A model generated the notes under the pieces. The model did no database searches. It was not told the DNA's origin and worked only from the letters and a program-made list of their open reading frames with translations. From NCBI GenBank assembly GCA_039812845.1, contig JBDIBK010000002.1, positions 1 through 64,000 on the forward strand: a stretch of DNA of 64,000 nt, given 5' to 3'. The position numbers and the translations under genes were made by a program. Of this stretch, positions 7,887-16,023 are shown piece by piece. Origin of the DNA: JACTMJ01 sp039812845. Lineage in GTDB: Bacteria; Acidobacteriota; Terriglobia; Bryobacterales; Bryobacteraceae. Numbering within the stretch: position 1 is the first letter of the stretch; each line of letters begins with the position of its first letter.

Positions 7887-8981
7887 GTGCGCTTAAACGG
7901 CTCCGGCGCGCCCCCACTGGCAAGCCCTCCCCCGGCGGCGAAGCGGCCCTGGGGAAAGGCGCTGCTGATTGCCCTCTCGATCTCCGTGACTCTTTTGCTG
8001 GTGTGGCTGCTTGCGCGCCAGAACCAGGGCTTTTCCGTCGCGCAGTTCACGGCAGCGCTTAGAAATATCCACTGGGGCTGGCTGGGCGTTGCCGGCCTGC
8101 TCTCCGTCACGGCCTTTTCGATTCGCGGTCTCCGCTGGGGGGCGTTTGTCGCGCCTTACGCCCCAAATGCGAACGGTCTGGAGTTGATCGCCAATACCTT
8201 CATTGGCTTTGCGGCCGTAGTGACCATTGGACGGCCCGCCGAGCTGCTGCGCCCCTATCTGATTGCGCGCCAACTCGGGGTTCCCTTCCCCTCTCAATTG
8301 GGTGCGTGGATGCTCGAACGCATTTATGACCTGCTCAGCATTCTCGGGCTGGCCGGCTGGGCGATGTTCACGATTGATGTGGCCACCTTGCCGCCGGGTT
8401 CGCCCATCACCGAGGCCATACGCGCGGGGGGCGCAATCGTGTTCGGCGTCTCTATTGCCGCACTGGCCCTGCTGCTGGCCTTCACCTTTGCCGCGAGGGC
8501 GGCCACAAGCCGCCTTCGGGAGGCGCTCCGCTTCCTGCCGGAACGCCATCGGGAAACGGCGCACCGCCTCACCGAAGCCTTCGGTGCCGCGCTGAGCGTG
8601 AGCCGCGATCCGCGGATTCTGTTCCGCATCGTTAGCTGGACGCTGGCGCATTGGCTGATCGTGGGCGTCACGTTCTGGGCCATTTTCCAAAGCTTCCCGT
8701 CGTCGAGCCATCTCGGCCTCAGCGAATCGTTTCGCTTTCTGGCGATTCTCGCGATCGCAAGCGCGATTCCCATCCCATTCCTGGTGGGCGGATTCTATCT
8801 GGTCTCGCTGGCGCTGCTTACGGAATGGCTGCGAATTCCGCTTGAGGCATCTTCCGGGATCACCCTGGTGGTCTGGGCGGTGCAAATGGGCATCGCGATT
8901 CCTTTTGGCGCGGCCGCCGCATTGCGTTCCGGCCTTAACTGGCGAAAAATAAAGAGCATGGAGCAGGAAGCGCACCTATGA
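7887..8981 (+). CDS. Lysylphosphatidylglycerol synthase-like / YbhN-family membrane protein
   Basis: A ~364-residue integral membrane protein with about eight helices, of the flippase-like UPF0104/AglD family (the membrane half of MprF without the synthase domain). Supporting blocks are WLLARQNQGF after helix 1, FSIRGLRWGAFV, FIGFAAVVTIGRPAELLRPYLIARQ with the conserved GRPAELLRP loop, and a C-terminal PIPFLVGGFYLVSLALL. The GTG at 7887 has CCGGAG at ideal spacing; an upstream TTG is possible. Members are thought to move lipids or lipid-linked molecules. It overlaps nrdR by 4 bases. Confidence 0.82.
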   Translation: MRLNGSGAPPLASPPPAAKRPWGKALLIALSISVTLLLVWLLARQNQGFSVAQFTAALRNIHWGWLGVAGLLSVTAFSIRGLRWGAFVAPYAPNANGLELIANTFIGFAAVVTIGRPAELLRPYLIARQLGVPFPSQLGAWMLERIYDLLSILGLAGWAMFTIDVATLPPGSPITEAIRAGGAIVFGVSIAALALLLAFTFAARAATSRLREALRFLPERHRETAHRLTEAFGAALSVSRDPRILFRIVSWTLAHWLIVGVTFWAIFQSFPSSSHLGLSESFRFLAILAIASAIPIPFLVGGFYLVSLALLTEWLRIPLEASSGITLVVWAVQMGIAIPFGAAAALRSGLNWRKIKSMEQEAHL

Positions 8982-9445
8982 TGTGCCCGTTTTGCGGCCA
9001 CAACGGCGACAAGGTGATTGACTCTCGCGAAAGCAAAGAGGGAAACGTCACCCGGCGTCGCCGCGAGTGCCTGGAGTGCAGCCGCCGCTTCACCACCTAC
9101 GAACGAATCGACGAGATCCCATTCATGGTGGTGAAGAAGGACGGACGCCGCGAACCGTTTGACCGCCAGAAGGTGTTGAACGGCCTTCTGAAGGCGTGCG
9201 AAAAGCGCCCCGTGAGCATGAGCGTGATGGCCGAGGCCGTGGATGCCGTGGAAGCCGCTCTGGTTGCCAGCCCGGACCGCGAACTCTCTACCGCCGAGGT
9301 AGGTGAAGTGCTCATCGAGCGCCTCAAATCGATCGACAAGATTGCGTATGTCCGCTTCGCCAGTGTGTATCGCAACTTCCAGGACGAAGAAGATTTCCTG
9401 CAGGAACTCTCCAAACTGCTTCGCAAGAAAGAGCCGGTCGGCTAG
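8978..9445 (+). CDS. nrdR: Transcriptional repressor NrdR
   Basis: A 155-residue repressor of ribonucleotide reductase genes. The zinc ribbon has Cys3, Cys6, Cys31 and Cys34 (MMCPFCGHNGDKV, RECLECSRRFTTYERI). It is followed by an ATP-cone domain (PFMVVKKDGRREPFDRQK ... VYRNFQDEEDF) that senses ATP/dATP. Length and order match the family exactly. The ATG overlaps the stop of the upstream membrane protein as ATGA, so translation is probably coupled although no functional link is obvious. Confidence 0.95.
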   Translation: MMCPFCGHNGDKVIDSRESKEGNVTRRRRECLECSRRFTTYERIDEIPFMVVKKDGRREPFDRQKVLNGLLKACEKRPVSMSVMAEAVDAVEAALVASPDRELSTAEVGEVLIERLKSIDKIAYVRFASVYRNFQDEEDFLQELSKLLRKKEPVG

Positions 9446-9451
9446 CGCCCT

Positions 9452-10246
9452 TTAGGGCTCGAGACTCGCCAGAATATCGCGGAGATACCAGAAATCGAGT
9501 TCAGTGCGCCGCAGCAGCGCGCGGTCCGACGCAATCTCCCGGACGTCTCCGTACGCGGCCACTTTGCCTTCGTGCAGGATGGCGACGGAATCGCAGCAGC
9601 CGAGCGCGGGCAGGATGTCTTGCGACGCCAGGAGCACGGTTCCTTCAAAGCGCCGCAAGTACTGGATCAGCGCCTTCACCATCACGGGATCGAGGTTTGC
9701 GAAGGGCTCGTCGAGCGCGAGAATTCCGGGGCGCATGGAGAGCACGGTCGCGATCGAGACACGGCGGCGTTCCCCATAGGAGAGATGCTGGTTCACCCGG
9801 CTCTCAAAGCCGTTCAAGTGAGTGCGTTCGAGAGCTTCGTGGACCCGATGCCGGACTTCGGCCTCGCTCAAGCCAAAATTCCGCGGACCGAAGGCAACGT
9901 CCTCCTCCACGGTGAGGTGGAAGAGCTGATCGTCGGGGTCCTGGAAGACCAGCCCCACCCGCTCCCGAACGCTCCGCAGATTTTCTTTCCGAACCGGTTG
10001 GCCTTCCACGCTCACCTGCCCGCTCTGGGCCAGATGGATCCCGTTCAAGTGCAGCAAGAGCGTGGATTTCCCCGCGCCGGAAGCGCCGAGCAGAGCCACT
10101 TTGCGCCCCCGCGGAACGCTCAGATCAATGCCGGTGAGCACCTCTTCGCCGGGGGAGTATGCGAAACGCAGCCCCTGCACGTCGATCGCCGCGGGCGGCG
10201 CTTGCGGCGGCGAGGATTCCGCGGCGAATGAATTCTCTATGCGCAT
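9452..10246 (-). CDS. cbiO: Nickel/cobalt ECF transporter ATP-binding protein (CbiO/NikO)
   Basis: A 264-residue ABC ATPase, energising the importer from the cytoplasmic face. Walker A is GASGAGKST at residues 54-62, the signature is LSYGERRR and Walker B ends in ILALDEPF. After a ~22-residue N-terminal extension the sequence follows CbiO (GLRFAYSPGEEVLTGIDL, DPDDQLFHLTVEEDVAFGP). It is the last gene of the minus-strand metal-transport run. An in-frame TTG two codons upstream is possible; the ATG at 10246 is preferred. Confidence 0.88.
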   Translation of the reverse strand: MRIENSFAAESSPPQAPPAAIDVQGLRFAYSPGEEVLTGIDLSVPRGRKVALLGASGAGKSTLLLHLNGIHLAQSGQVSVEGQPVRKENLRSVRERVGLVFQDPDDQLFHLTVEEDVAFGPRNFGLSEAEVRHRVHEALERTHLNGFESRVNQHLSYGERRRVSIATVLSMRPGILALDEPFANLDPVMVKALIQYLRRFEGTVLLASQDILPALGCCDSVAILHEGKVAAYGDVREIASDRALLRRTELDFWYLRDILASLEP

Positions 10247-10259
10247 GGACAAAGCGTGA

Positions 10260-11051
10260 TCATACCGCCAGGCGGATCAGAAGGGCGATTGCGGGCAGCC
10301 AGATGCTGCGAAGCCACGCGCTCCGGGGCGAACCCGCCGGCCCGCCGGAGACCGGAGATGGCCCGTCAATGCGGAAGCCACGCGCTATCATCGCGGTGTG
10401 GATGCGTTCGCTGCGTTCCCAGCTTCGCAGAAAAATCAGGGCCGTCTGGTTGGCATAGCCGGCGAATGCAAAGCGCATGCCACCCGGCGAGCGGGATTCC
10501 CGGGCCTGATTGGTGCGACGCCATTCCTCCGCGATCAGCGCACGGTAGCGCTCCAGATGCTGCAGGGTCAGCAGCACCGCCGGCGGCAGGCCGAGGCGTC
10601 GCAGGGCCGTGAGAATCTCCGCGAAGCCAATCGCCTTCACCAGCGTGGAGAGCAGCAGGACCGCCGAGAGCGCCCTCAGGAAGAGCGAGACTGCGGCAAG
10701 CCAGCCGTTTCGATCAAGGCCGGAAACGGGCGCGACGTTCAGCCACGAATCCACGGCACGGCTGAAGGGGAGGCCGAGCGCCAGGATCCCGAGTACGGGA
10801 AGAACCGGGGCTGCCCGGAGCATCGCGGGCCAAAGCGACCGCTCTCGCAGGAACACGTAGGCGAGCGCCAGCGGCAGATAGAACGCAAGGGGCGGCAACT
10901 GGCCCAGCGGCTCCGAGCCAATCGCGGCAATGGCCACGAGGACGGCAACGAGTTCCATGCGGGCATCGAGCGTGGGCTTCCCCGCCGGGCTTGCGCCAAG
11001 CATGCCGTGCGCGTCGCCGTGATGCGCGCTGGAATGGAGATGCGGATGCAT
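10260..11051 (-). CDS. cbiQ: ECF transporter T component (CbiQ/NikQ)
   Basis: A 263-residue integral membrane scaffold linking the substrate-binding CbiM unit to the ATPase. It has several hydrophobic helices and the two Ala-Arg-Gly type coupling motifs reduced to EEWRRTNQARESR and the well conserved TAMIARGFR. The N-terminus is His-rich (MHPHLHSSAHHGDAHG), with six His in 16 residues, which is suggestive of metal handling. It lies between an exported accessory gene and cbiO, separated from the latter by 13 bases. Confidence 0.85.
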   Translation of the reverse strand: MHPHLHSSAHHGDAHGMLGASPAGKPTLDARMELVAVLVAIAAIGSEPLGQLPPLAFYLPLALAYVFLRERSLWPAMLRAAPVLPVLGILALGLPFSRAVDSWLNVAPVSGLDRNGWLAAVSLFLRALSAVLLLSTLVKAIGFAEILTALRRLGLPPAVLLTLQHLERYRALIAEEWRRTNQARESRSPGGMRFAFAGYANQTALIFLRSWERSERIHTAMIARGFRIDGPSPVSGGPAGSPRSAWLRSIWLPAIALLIRLAV

Positions 11052-11063
11052 GGGCGAAGCGGC

Positions 11064-11570
11064 TCAGACCCTTGCGGGCTTTTGGCGGCGGGATAACCAG
11101 CCATAGAGCAAGCCGGCCGCCCCGAAAAGAATGCTCAGGCCGACCAGCAAGCGCTCTCCCGTGCCGCGCCCGCCCGTTTCCCCCGATGCGGAAGCGGCCG
11201 AAGTTTCCCCCGGATTCTCGCTGGGCACTTTGGCGACGAGTTCCACCCGGTGGCCCATCTCATCGTCGAGCAGCACGCGCCAGTCTCCCGGCCCGGTGGG
11301 AAGGAAAACGAATTTGCCTTCAAAATCCGTACGCCCCGTCTGAAAGGCATCCGCCTTGACGCCGGCGGAAGCGGGCGCATGCACGGTGACCGCAATAAAG
11401 CTGGCCGCCTCCGTTCCTTCGTAAGAGGCGGAGATCACCACAAAGGGCGGCTTCACCTCGACCGTGGTCTGGAGGTCGTGCGCGGGAAGCAGAGCGGCGA
11501 ATCCCAGAGTGGAGAGGATGGCGATGACGGCGCGGACGGCCTTTCTAAGCGCAACGGAAATCATATCCAC
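11064..11570 (-). CDS. Exported NikL-like accessory protein of the metal importer
   Basis: A 168-residue protein with an N-terminal signal segment (AVIAILSTLGFAALLPAHD), a beta-rich extracytoplasmic domain (DLQTTVEVKPPFVVISASY; TDFEGKFVFLPTGPGDWRV) and a single C-terminal membrane helix. This is the usual plan of the NikL/CbiL-like small proteins that accompany NikM-type nickel importers. The start is either GTG at 11570, five bases after GGGAAGG, or ATG at 11564. Function as metal-delivery or assembly partner is inferred from position only. Confidence 0.65.
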   Translation of the reverse strand: MDMISVALRKAVRAVIAILSTLGFAALLPAHDLQTTVEVKPPFVVISASYEGTEAASFIAVTVHAPASAGVKADAFQTGRTDFEGKFVFLPTGPGDWRVLLDDEMGHRVELVAKVPSENPGETSAASASGETGGRGTGERLLVGLSILFGAAGLLYGWLSRRQKPARV

Positions 11571-11597
11571 ACCAGCCTTCCCTTCCCATTGCCTTCC

Positions 11598-12236
11598 TCA
11601 TTGAACTCCCGCCTTCACCGCGGACGATGGCACGGGAGCGTTTTCGCGGGCCGGCCGCGGATGGCGAAGCAGCGACGGTTTCGTGCGGGCGACGAAAGCG
11701 ATCACCATCGCCGTGAACGCCCCCTCTAATATGCCCACGATCGCGTAGACCCCGGCCAAGAGCAGGATACTGCGTCCGTACCCGGCAACGTGGAATTCTC
11801 CCAGAAGCAGCAGAACCGGAAGGAAGATTCCCGCGAATCCGGCGAGTGCGGCGCGCATCCCCAGCGGGCCGGGAACATATCGGCCAATCGCCGCCGCCAC
11901 AAGACCGCCGGACGCCATATTCACGACGTTCACCCCAAGGGAGAGAAAGCCGCCGTGCTGAAAAAGAAACGTCTGCAAAATGAGAACCGCGAAGATCACC
12001 GGCACCACGCGCACGCCCAGCAACAGGCCCACCAAGCCGAACAGGCCGAAATGCACCGAAACGCCCGCGACCGGCACGTTCACGAGCGAGGCGACGAAGG
12101 TGGCCGCCGCCAGCAAGCCCATCCGCGGCACTTCTTCGGTCTCCAGCTTGCGGCTGGCGAGGGCGCTGACGCCGATGGCAAGGGCGTACCCCGCGATCGA
12201 CATCTCCACCGGAAGAATGCCATCGGCAACGTGCAT
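11598..12236 (-). CDS. cbiM: Nickel/cobalt ECF transporter S component CbiM/NikM
   Basis: A 212-residue membrane protein with about six helices. The N-terminus MHVADGILP carries the His2 position that, in NikM/CbiM structures, coordinates the metal ion together with the amino terminus. VNVPVAGVSVHFGLFG and the conserved GVNVVNMA segment further fit the family. It confers substrate specificity; nickel versus cobalt cannot be decided, and no cobalamin riboswitch was found ahead of the operon. The C-terminal ~25 residues are polar. Confidence 0.88.
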   Translation of the reverse strand: MHVADGILPVEMSIAGYALAIGVSALASRKLETEEVPRMGLLAAATFVASLVNVPVAGVSVHFGLFGLVGLLLGVRVVPVIFAVLILQTFLFQHGGFLSLGVNVVNMASGGLVAAAIGRYVPGPLGMRAALAGFAGIFLPVLLLLGEFHVAGYGRSILLLAGVYAIVGILEGAFTAMVIAFVARTKPSLLRHPRPARENAPVPSSAVKAGVQ

Positions 12237-12242
12237 GGAGGC

Positions 12243-12980
12243 TTACTCCGCGGGCAGCGCCAGCGTGCAGGATAACGATTCCCGGTCGTAGTTCGCGCCC
12301 TGGGGTGCCTTCTCCGTGACGGCCACGCTGAACAGAACCGGCACATGCTCCGGCACCGTCTCCGCCACTTTTACATAGCCGTCGCGGTCCGTCTTGCCGA
12401 GCTTGATTTCACGGTGCTCGCCGAGGACGGCCAGCACTTCCACATCCTTCGCCGGCTTGCCGTTGCGCCAGACCCGCACCAGGCGGCCGCGCATGCCGGA
12501 CTCGTAGTTGAGTTCGAGGCCCAGGCCAAGCGGCTTGGCATTGTAGGTGGTTCCGTTGAAACCCACCCAGGAGATGCCATAATCCGAGGATTTCCGGACG
12601 GATTTGGCATCCGGGAACTTGTCGCGCCCGCCTTCCTTCCAGCCATTGGCCGTCTGGCTTCGCACCCCGCGATCCCGCACATAGTAGACCCGCGCAAGGT
12701 CTTTCGAGGGCAGCTTCACTTCGAGCTGGAGCGATTTCGGACCGGCGGTGACCTTCACCGGCTGGCGGGTTCCGTTCGCCGTCACGAGAAACGCCTTCAG
12801 GTTCGTGAGCGAGGCGGCCTCTTCGCTGGAGGGAAAGCCGTGCCCGTGGCCGATTTCGAGATAGGCGGTGTCTCCGGAGGCGTTGTAGTGGGTCCGCACC
12901 AGCCAGTTGAAGTGACCCCAACCCAGGAGCGCCGTCATGAGGAACGCAGAGAAAAGAAAGAAGGGAACGCGCAATCGCAT
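12243..12980 (-). CDS. DUF4198-type exported protein of the metal importer
   Basis: A 245-residue protein with a signal peptide (VPFFLFSAFLMTALLGWGHF) and a DUF4198-like extracytoplasmic body: the HFNWL start, GHGHGFPSSE as a His-containing turn, and the C-terminal beta-sandwich with GKPAKDVEVLAVLG and GKTDRDGYVKV. DUF4198 proteins commonly accompany nickel/cobalt uptake genes and may present metal. The ATG is preceded by AGAGGCG. As first gene it presumably starts the operon that ends with cbiO. Confidence 0.78.
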   Translation of the reverse strand: MRLRVPFFLFSAFLMTALLGWGHFNWLVRTHYNASGDTAYLEIGHGHGFPSSEEAASLTNLKAFLVTANGTRQPVKVTAGPKSLQLEVKLPSKDLARVYYVRDRGVRSQTANGWKEGGRDKFPDAKSVRKSSDYGISWVGFNGTTYNAKPLGLGLELNYESGMRGRLVRVWRNGKPAKDVEVLAVLGEHREIKLGKTDRDGYVKVAETVPEHVPVLFSVAVTEKAPQGANYDRESLSCTLALPAE

Positions 12981-13071
12981 AGCGCCTCTAGCGTAGCACG
13001 ATTCCGAAATTCGTATGCGGATATTTGACGGAAGTGGGCGTTTCCGGGGCCAAGCGGTTCGCGTTCGTGAA

Positions 13072-13971
13072 TCAGCGGCGCTCTGGAACGGGGAAGCGGC
13101 GCGCGTCGGGATGCGTCACCTGCACCTCGGGGATATCGAAGGCGCGGATGACGCCCTTGGGGCGGCTAATGGCATAGAGGCGGCGGCCGGCGACGGTGCG
13201 GTCCCAGGCCAGGGCCTGCCCTTCCGCGGCGATCTCAATCGTGGCCAGGTGGAGCAGCACTGGGCCCAGCCTAGGCTTTGCCAGCACGTAGAGTTCCGGG
13301 CGGTCATGCCCGAGCAGGTAGAGCAAGCCATCCGGACCGATTCCCCCGCCCGAGGCCGCATGCGGTGCCATCGCGGCTTGCACGGATTCCGGAATCAGCC
13401 AGCCTCCGGTTCGCCGCCACTGGCTGTCGAAGGTGGCGATGGCTCCGTAGCGGCTTCCCTTGTAGCCCACGCCGCCCGTCCCATCGTAGTGCGCGAAGCC
13501 GGCGATGTAGCCGTCGAGGCAGGGCTCGAAGAACGTGAGGGACCCCTCTTCCATCAGACCCAGGCTGTGGCTGGATTCGTGCTTCATCCCGGCGGTCTCA
13601 ATCACTTCCACGGAAGAGCCCATCGGCACATCCGGAAAGTTCGAATTGGCGCACCAGAGCTTGCCCTTGGCCGCGTAACAGGAATTGATGTGGCGGATGG
13701 GGCCGCCGCGCGGGCTCGTCCAGCGCGCCAACAGTTCCCCGCTCTGTTTGTCGTACTTGCCGATGATCGTGTTGACGATGGCATAGACGAAGCGCTCGTC
13801 CACCGCAACGCCCTGCCGCGCTTCGGGTGCCGCATACTCGCGCACCAGTTTCGCCACGCCGGTTTGCAGCACGGGCGGAGTCCAGGTCTCCAGCTTGGGC
13901 ATGCCGGAAGGCTGCGCCGGCGAAAGCGCGGCGGCGGAGAGCAAGAGAAGGGCACTGAAGAACCGAAGCAT
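13072..13971 (-). CDS. Secreted hypothetical protein, beta-propeller-like
   Basis: A 299-residue protein with a clear signal peptide (MLRFFSALLLLSAAALSPAQ). The body is rich in short strands with recurring aromatic/Gly turns (VDERFVYAIVNTIIGKYD, RTGGWLIPES, GIGPDGLLYLLG), which resembles a propeller-like fold. No catalytic motif or named family is recognised. The start at 13971 gives the signal peptide directly; the frame continues upstream into the response-regulator gene but that extension is not plausible. It lies 46 bases after the NarL-type regulator gene and may share its transcript. Confidence 0.55.
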   Translation of the reverse strand: MLRFFSALLLLSAAALSPAQPSGMPKLETWTPPVLQTGVAKLVREYAAPEARQGVAVDERFVYAIVNTIIGKYDKQSGELLARWTSPRGGPIRHINSCYAAKGKLWCANSNFPDVPMGSSVEVIETAGMKHESSHSLGLMEEGSLTFFEPCLDGYIAGFAHYDGTGGVGYKGSRYGAIATFDSQWRRTGGWLIPESVQAAMAPHAASGGGIGPDGLLYLLGHDRPELYVLAKPRLGPVLLHLATIEIAAEGQALAWDRTVAGRRLYAISRPKGVIRAFDIPEVQVTHPDARRFPVPERR

Positions 13972-14017
13972 CACGAATCCGGCGACTCCCGCACGGGCGC
14001 GTCCAGGCGCCGAGGGG

Positions 14018-14764
14018 TTATTCAATGGGCTTTTCGTACAGGCCGTTATGCACCGCGTATAACGCCAATTCGAGGCGGTCTGAAACGCCCAGTTTGTCGA
14101 AGATATTGTGCAGGTGATTCTTGACGGTCTGTTCGCTGATGAACATCTTGTCGGCGATTTCCTTGTTCTTGTAGCCCTGCGCGACAAGCACCACGATTTC
14201 CCGCTCCCGGTTGCTGAGCGGGGAGCGCTCACGGGTTTGTTTGGAATACGCCGGAGTGGGAGCCGCGCCGGAGGATTGCATGGCGAACTGCCGCATGACG
14301 GCCGCCGTCGTGTGCGTATCCAGCCAAATCTCTCCCTCATACACCTTGCGGATGCTCTTGATGAGGAGGTCCGTGGCCGTGTGCTTGAGGACAATGCCAG
14401 AGCAGCCATACTTGACTGCCTGCACGAACTCATTCTTATCGTCGGAAGCGGTGAGGATGATTACCTTGGTTTCGGTGGAACTCGCGCTCAGCCGCTGCAG
14501 CGCGGACAACCCGTCGATTCCCGGCATGCGAATGTCCAGCAGAAGCACATCCGGCTTCAGCCGGTCCACCATTTCCATGGTCTCGCGGCCATCCTTGGCT
14601 TCTCCGACGATCTCGAAATCCGCCTGAAGGTCCAGAAGGCGGCGGAGACCGTCGCGGAAGATCGTGTGATCATCGGCGATCAGTATGCGGATGCGGCGCG
14701 CCGGGCGGCCTCCACCCACATTGGTTTCGCTTGACGAATCGGGAGTGGAACTTTCGTTGGTCAT
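14018..14764 (-). CDS. NarL/FixJ-family response regulator
   Basis: A 248-residue two-component regulator. The receiver domain has the acidic pair Asp31-Asp32, the phosphoacceptor Asp77 (VLLLDIRMPG), a TAS switch segment and the conserved Lys in VLKHTA. A linker leads to a LuxR-type helix-turn-helix (LSNREREIVVLVAQGY ... IADKMFISEQTVKNHLHNIF). An acidic, Ser-rich 24-residue N-terminus precedes the receiver. No histidine kinase gene is adjacent, so the partner is unknown. Confidence 0.92.
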   Translation of the reverse strand: MTNESSTPDSSSETNVGGGRPARRIRILIADDHTIFRDGLRRLLDLQADFEIVGEAKDGRETMEMVDRLKPDVLLLDIRMPGIDGLSALQRLSASSTETKVIILTASDDKNEFVQAVKYGCSGIVLKHTATDLLIKSIRKVYEGEIWLDTHTTAAVMRQFAMQSSGAAPTPAYSKQTRERSPLSNREREIVVLVAQGYKNKEIADKMFISEQTVKNHLHNIFDKLGVSDRLELALYAVHNGLYEKPIE

Positions 14765-15253
14765 GAAGCGCTCACGAGAATCTTTTCTAACCAGATGTCT
14801 CCCTAGGGAGCTACAGACGTCCGGGAACTTTGGTTATAGTACCCTGTCTGGCGGCGATTCACCAGATATCCCGGCCCGCCGCAGCCGATTTCGACGGCAC
14901 GTCCAGCCATCGGCTCCCTTGCCAGAAACTGGCCATTCGAATTAACTCCTTTTCCTTCAATAGCTTCAACGGTAATCGAAGCGAGAATCGCGAAGTCGAT
15001 CCGAACAATACTCGGCTGGAATGGTTACAGAATACTATTACCACGTTCCAAGCGGCTTGAATAGTACAAAAGTACGGGGGTCCGCGGTTTTGGGCTACCA
15101 GGAGGCAGCGCACGCCCACCCAGTGAACGCGCCCGGAACGGAATCCAGATGATTCCTCGCCCGCACCAACCGAAATTAAGGGGGAGTGAAAAATCAATAA
15201 TTCCACCCGGAACGGCTGTTACTTCCAAGCAGAACCATCACGGGTAATGAACG
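14765..15253 (+). other. Intergenic region between tsaB end and response-regulator start
   Basis: This 489-base stretch has no convincing gene; the open frames in it have no family resemblance. Near the regulator it holds a perfect 12-base palindrome CTCCCTAGGGAG at 14799-14810 and, on the minus strand, a TATAAC -10-like hexamer at 14838-14833 without a clear -35. The middle is less GC-rich than its surroundings. Nothing else is recognised. Confidence 0.5.
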
Positions 15254-15979
15254 TCACGGCACTGGCGATTGAGTCAAACGAGGATCGCGCCAGCTCTTAT
15301 CCGCATCCGCCTTCCGCGCGTAGGCGGCGTCAAGGCGGAGGGGATCGTCGAAGGCCCCGCTTCGGTACCGGTCCTGCGCCAGGGATGCCAACTGCGGAAC
15401 CCAGCTTCGCGAAATCAACAGGCATCGAGCGCCCTCCGGAGACTGCTCCGCAACCGCATCAAGGAACTCCGCGGACGGCGAGAGGATATAGCGCGGGATG
15501 GCCTCGAGGCCCCGCAGCCAGGAATCTGGCTGCACCAACGCCACTTCCGAGAGCGACGGCTCCGCGGGCGGCCCTTCGCCCGTCCCCGGCGCGGGCGGCG
15601 TGGCGATCGACAGGAAGAATTCGCCCCGGCTCGCGGGCAGCAAGATTGCCGCGGGAAACCCGGGCGTCAGCCGCGCCACTGCCTGCACACTCGAGATCCC
15701 GATGAGCGGAAGCTCCGCCGCTTCGGCAAGGCTCTTCGCCGCCGTCAGGCCAACCCGCAGGCTGGTGAAAGCCCCCGGCCCCGTGGACACCGCCACCGCC
15801 TGCAGGTCCTTGAGGCGCAACGCCCCCTCTTCAAGGACGCCGGCGATTGCCGGGAAAATCTGTTCCGCCTGCTGGCGGGGCGTGGAGAGAGCGAGCTGCG
15901 CGCACACCCGGCCGTCGCTCGCGAGAGCCACGTGCCCGGCCCCGGACGCAGTATCGAGAATAAGTATGTTCGTCGTCAA
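15254..15979 (-). CDS. tsaB: tRNA threonylcarbamoyladenosine biosynthesis protein TsaB
   Basis: A ~241-residue ASKHA-fold protein, the scaffold partner of TsaD in making t6A37 on tRNAs that read ANN codons. Signatures are ILILDTASGAGHVAL at the N-terminus, TPRQQAEQIFPAI, and VSTGPGAFTSLRVGLTAAK. The start is uncertain: TTG at 15979 puts the protein start three residues before the first strand as usual in the family, while GTG at 16015 would add 12 residues. It lies directly downstream of the DUF4038 gene and is probably co-transcribed with it. Confidence 0.85.
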   Translation of the reverse strand: MTTNILILDTASGAGHVALASDGRVCAQLALSTPRQQAEQIFPAIAGVLEEGALRLKDLQAVAVSTGPGAFTSLRVGLTAAKSLAEAAELPLIGISSVQAVARLTPGFPAAILLPASRGEFFLSIATPPAPGTGEGPPAEPSLSEVALVQPDSWLRGLEAIPRYILSPSAEFLDAVAEQSPEGARCLLISRSWVPQLASLAQDRYRSGAFDDPLRLDAAYARKADADKSWRDPRLTQSPVP

Positions 15980-16023
15980 ATTTTTCGCGCCCGTTCCGGC
16001 GGGCCGATTCCGCACGCCCGGCC

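Noticed and set aside
12981..13071. Search for a cobalamin or nickel riboswitch before the metal-transport operon
   Set aside because: Only 91 bases are available and no B12-box or NiCo-type core was recognised.
14859..15206. 115-codon open frame on the minus strand in the spacer upstream of the response regulator
   Set aside because: No family resemblance, no ribosome site, and composition unlike neighbouring genes.
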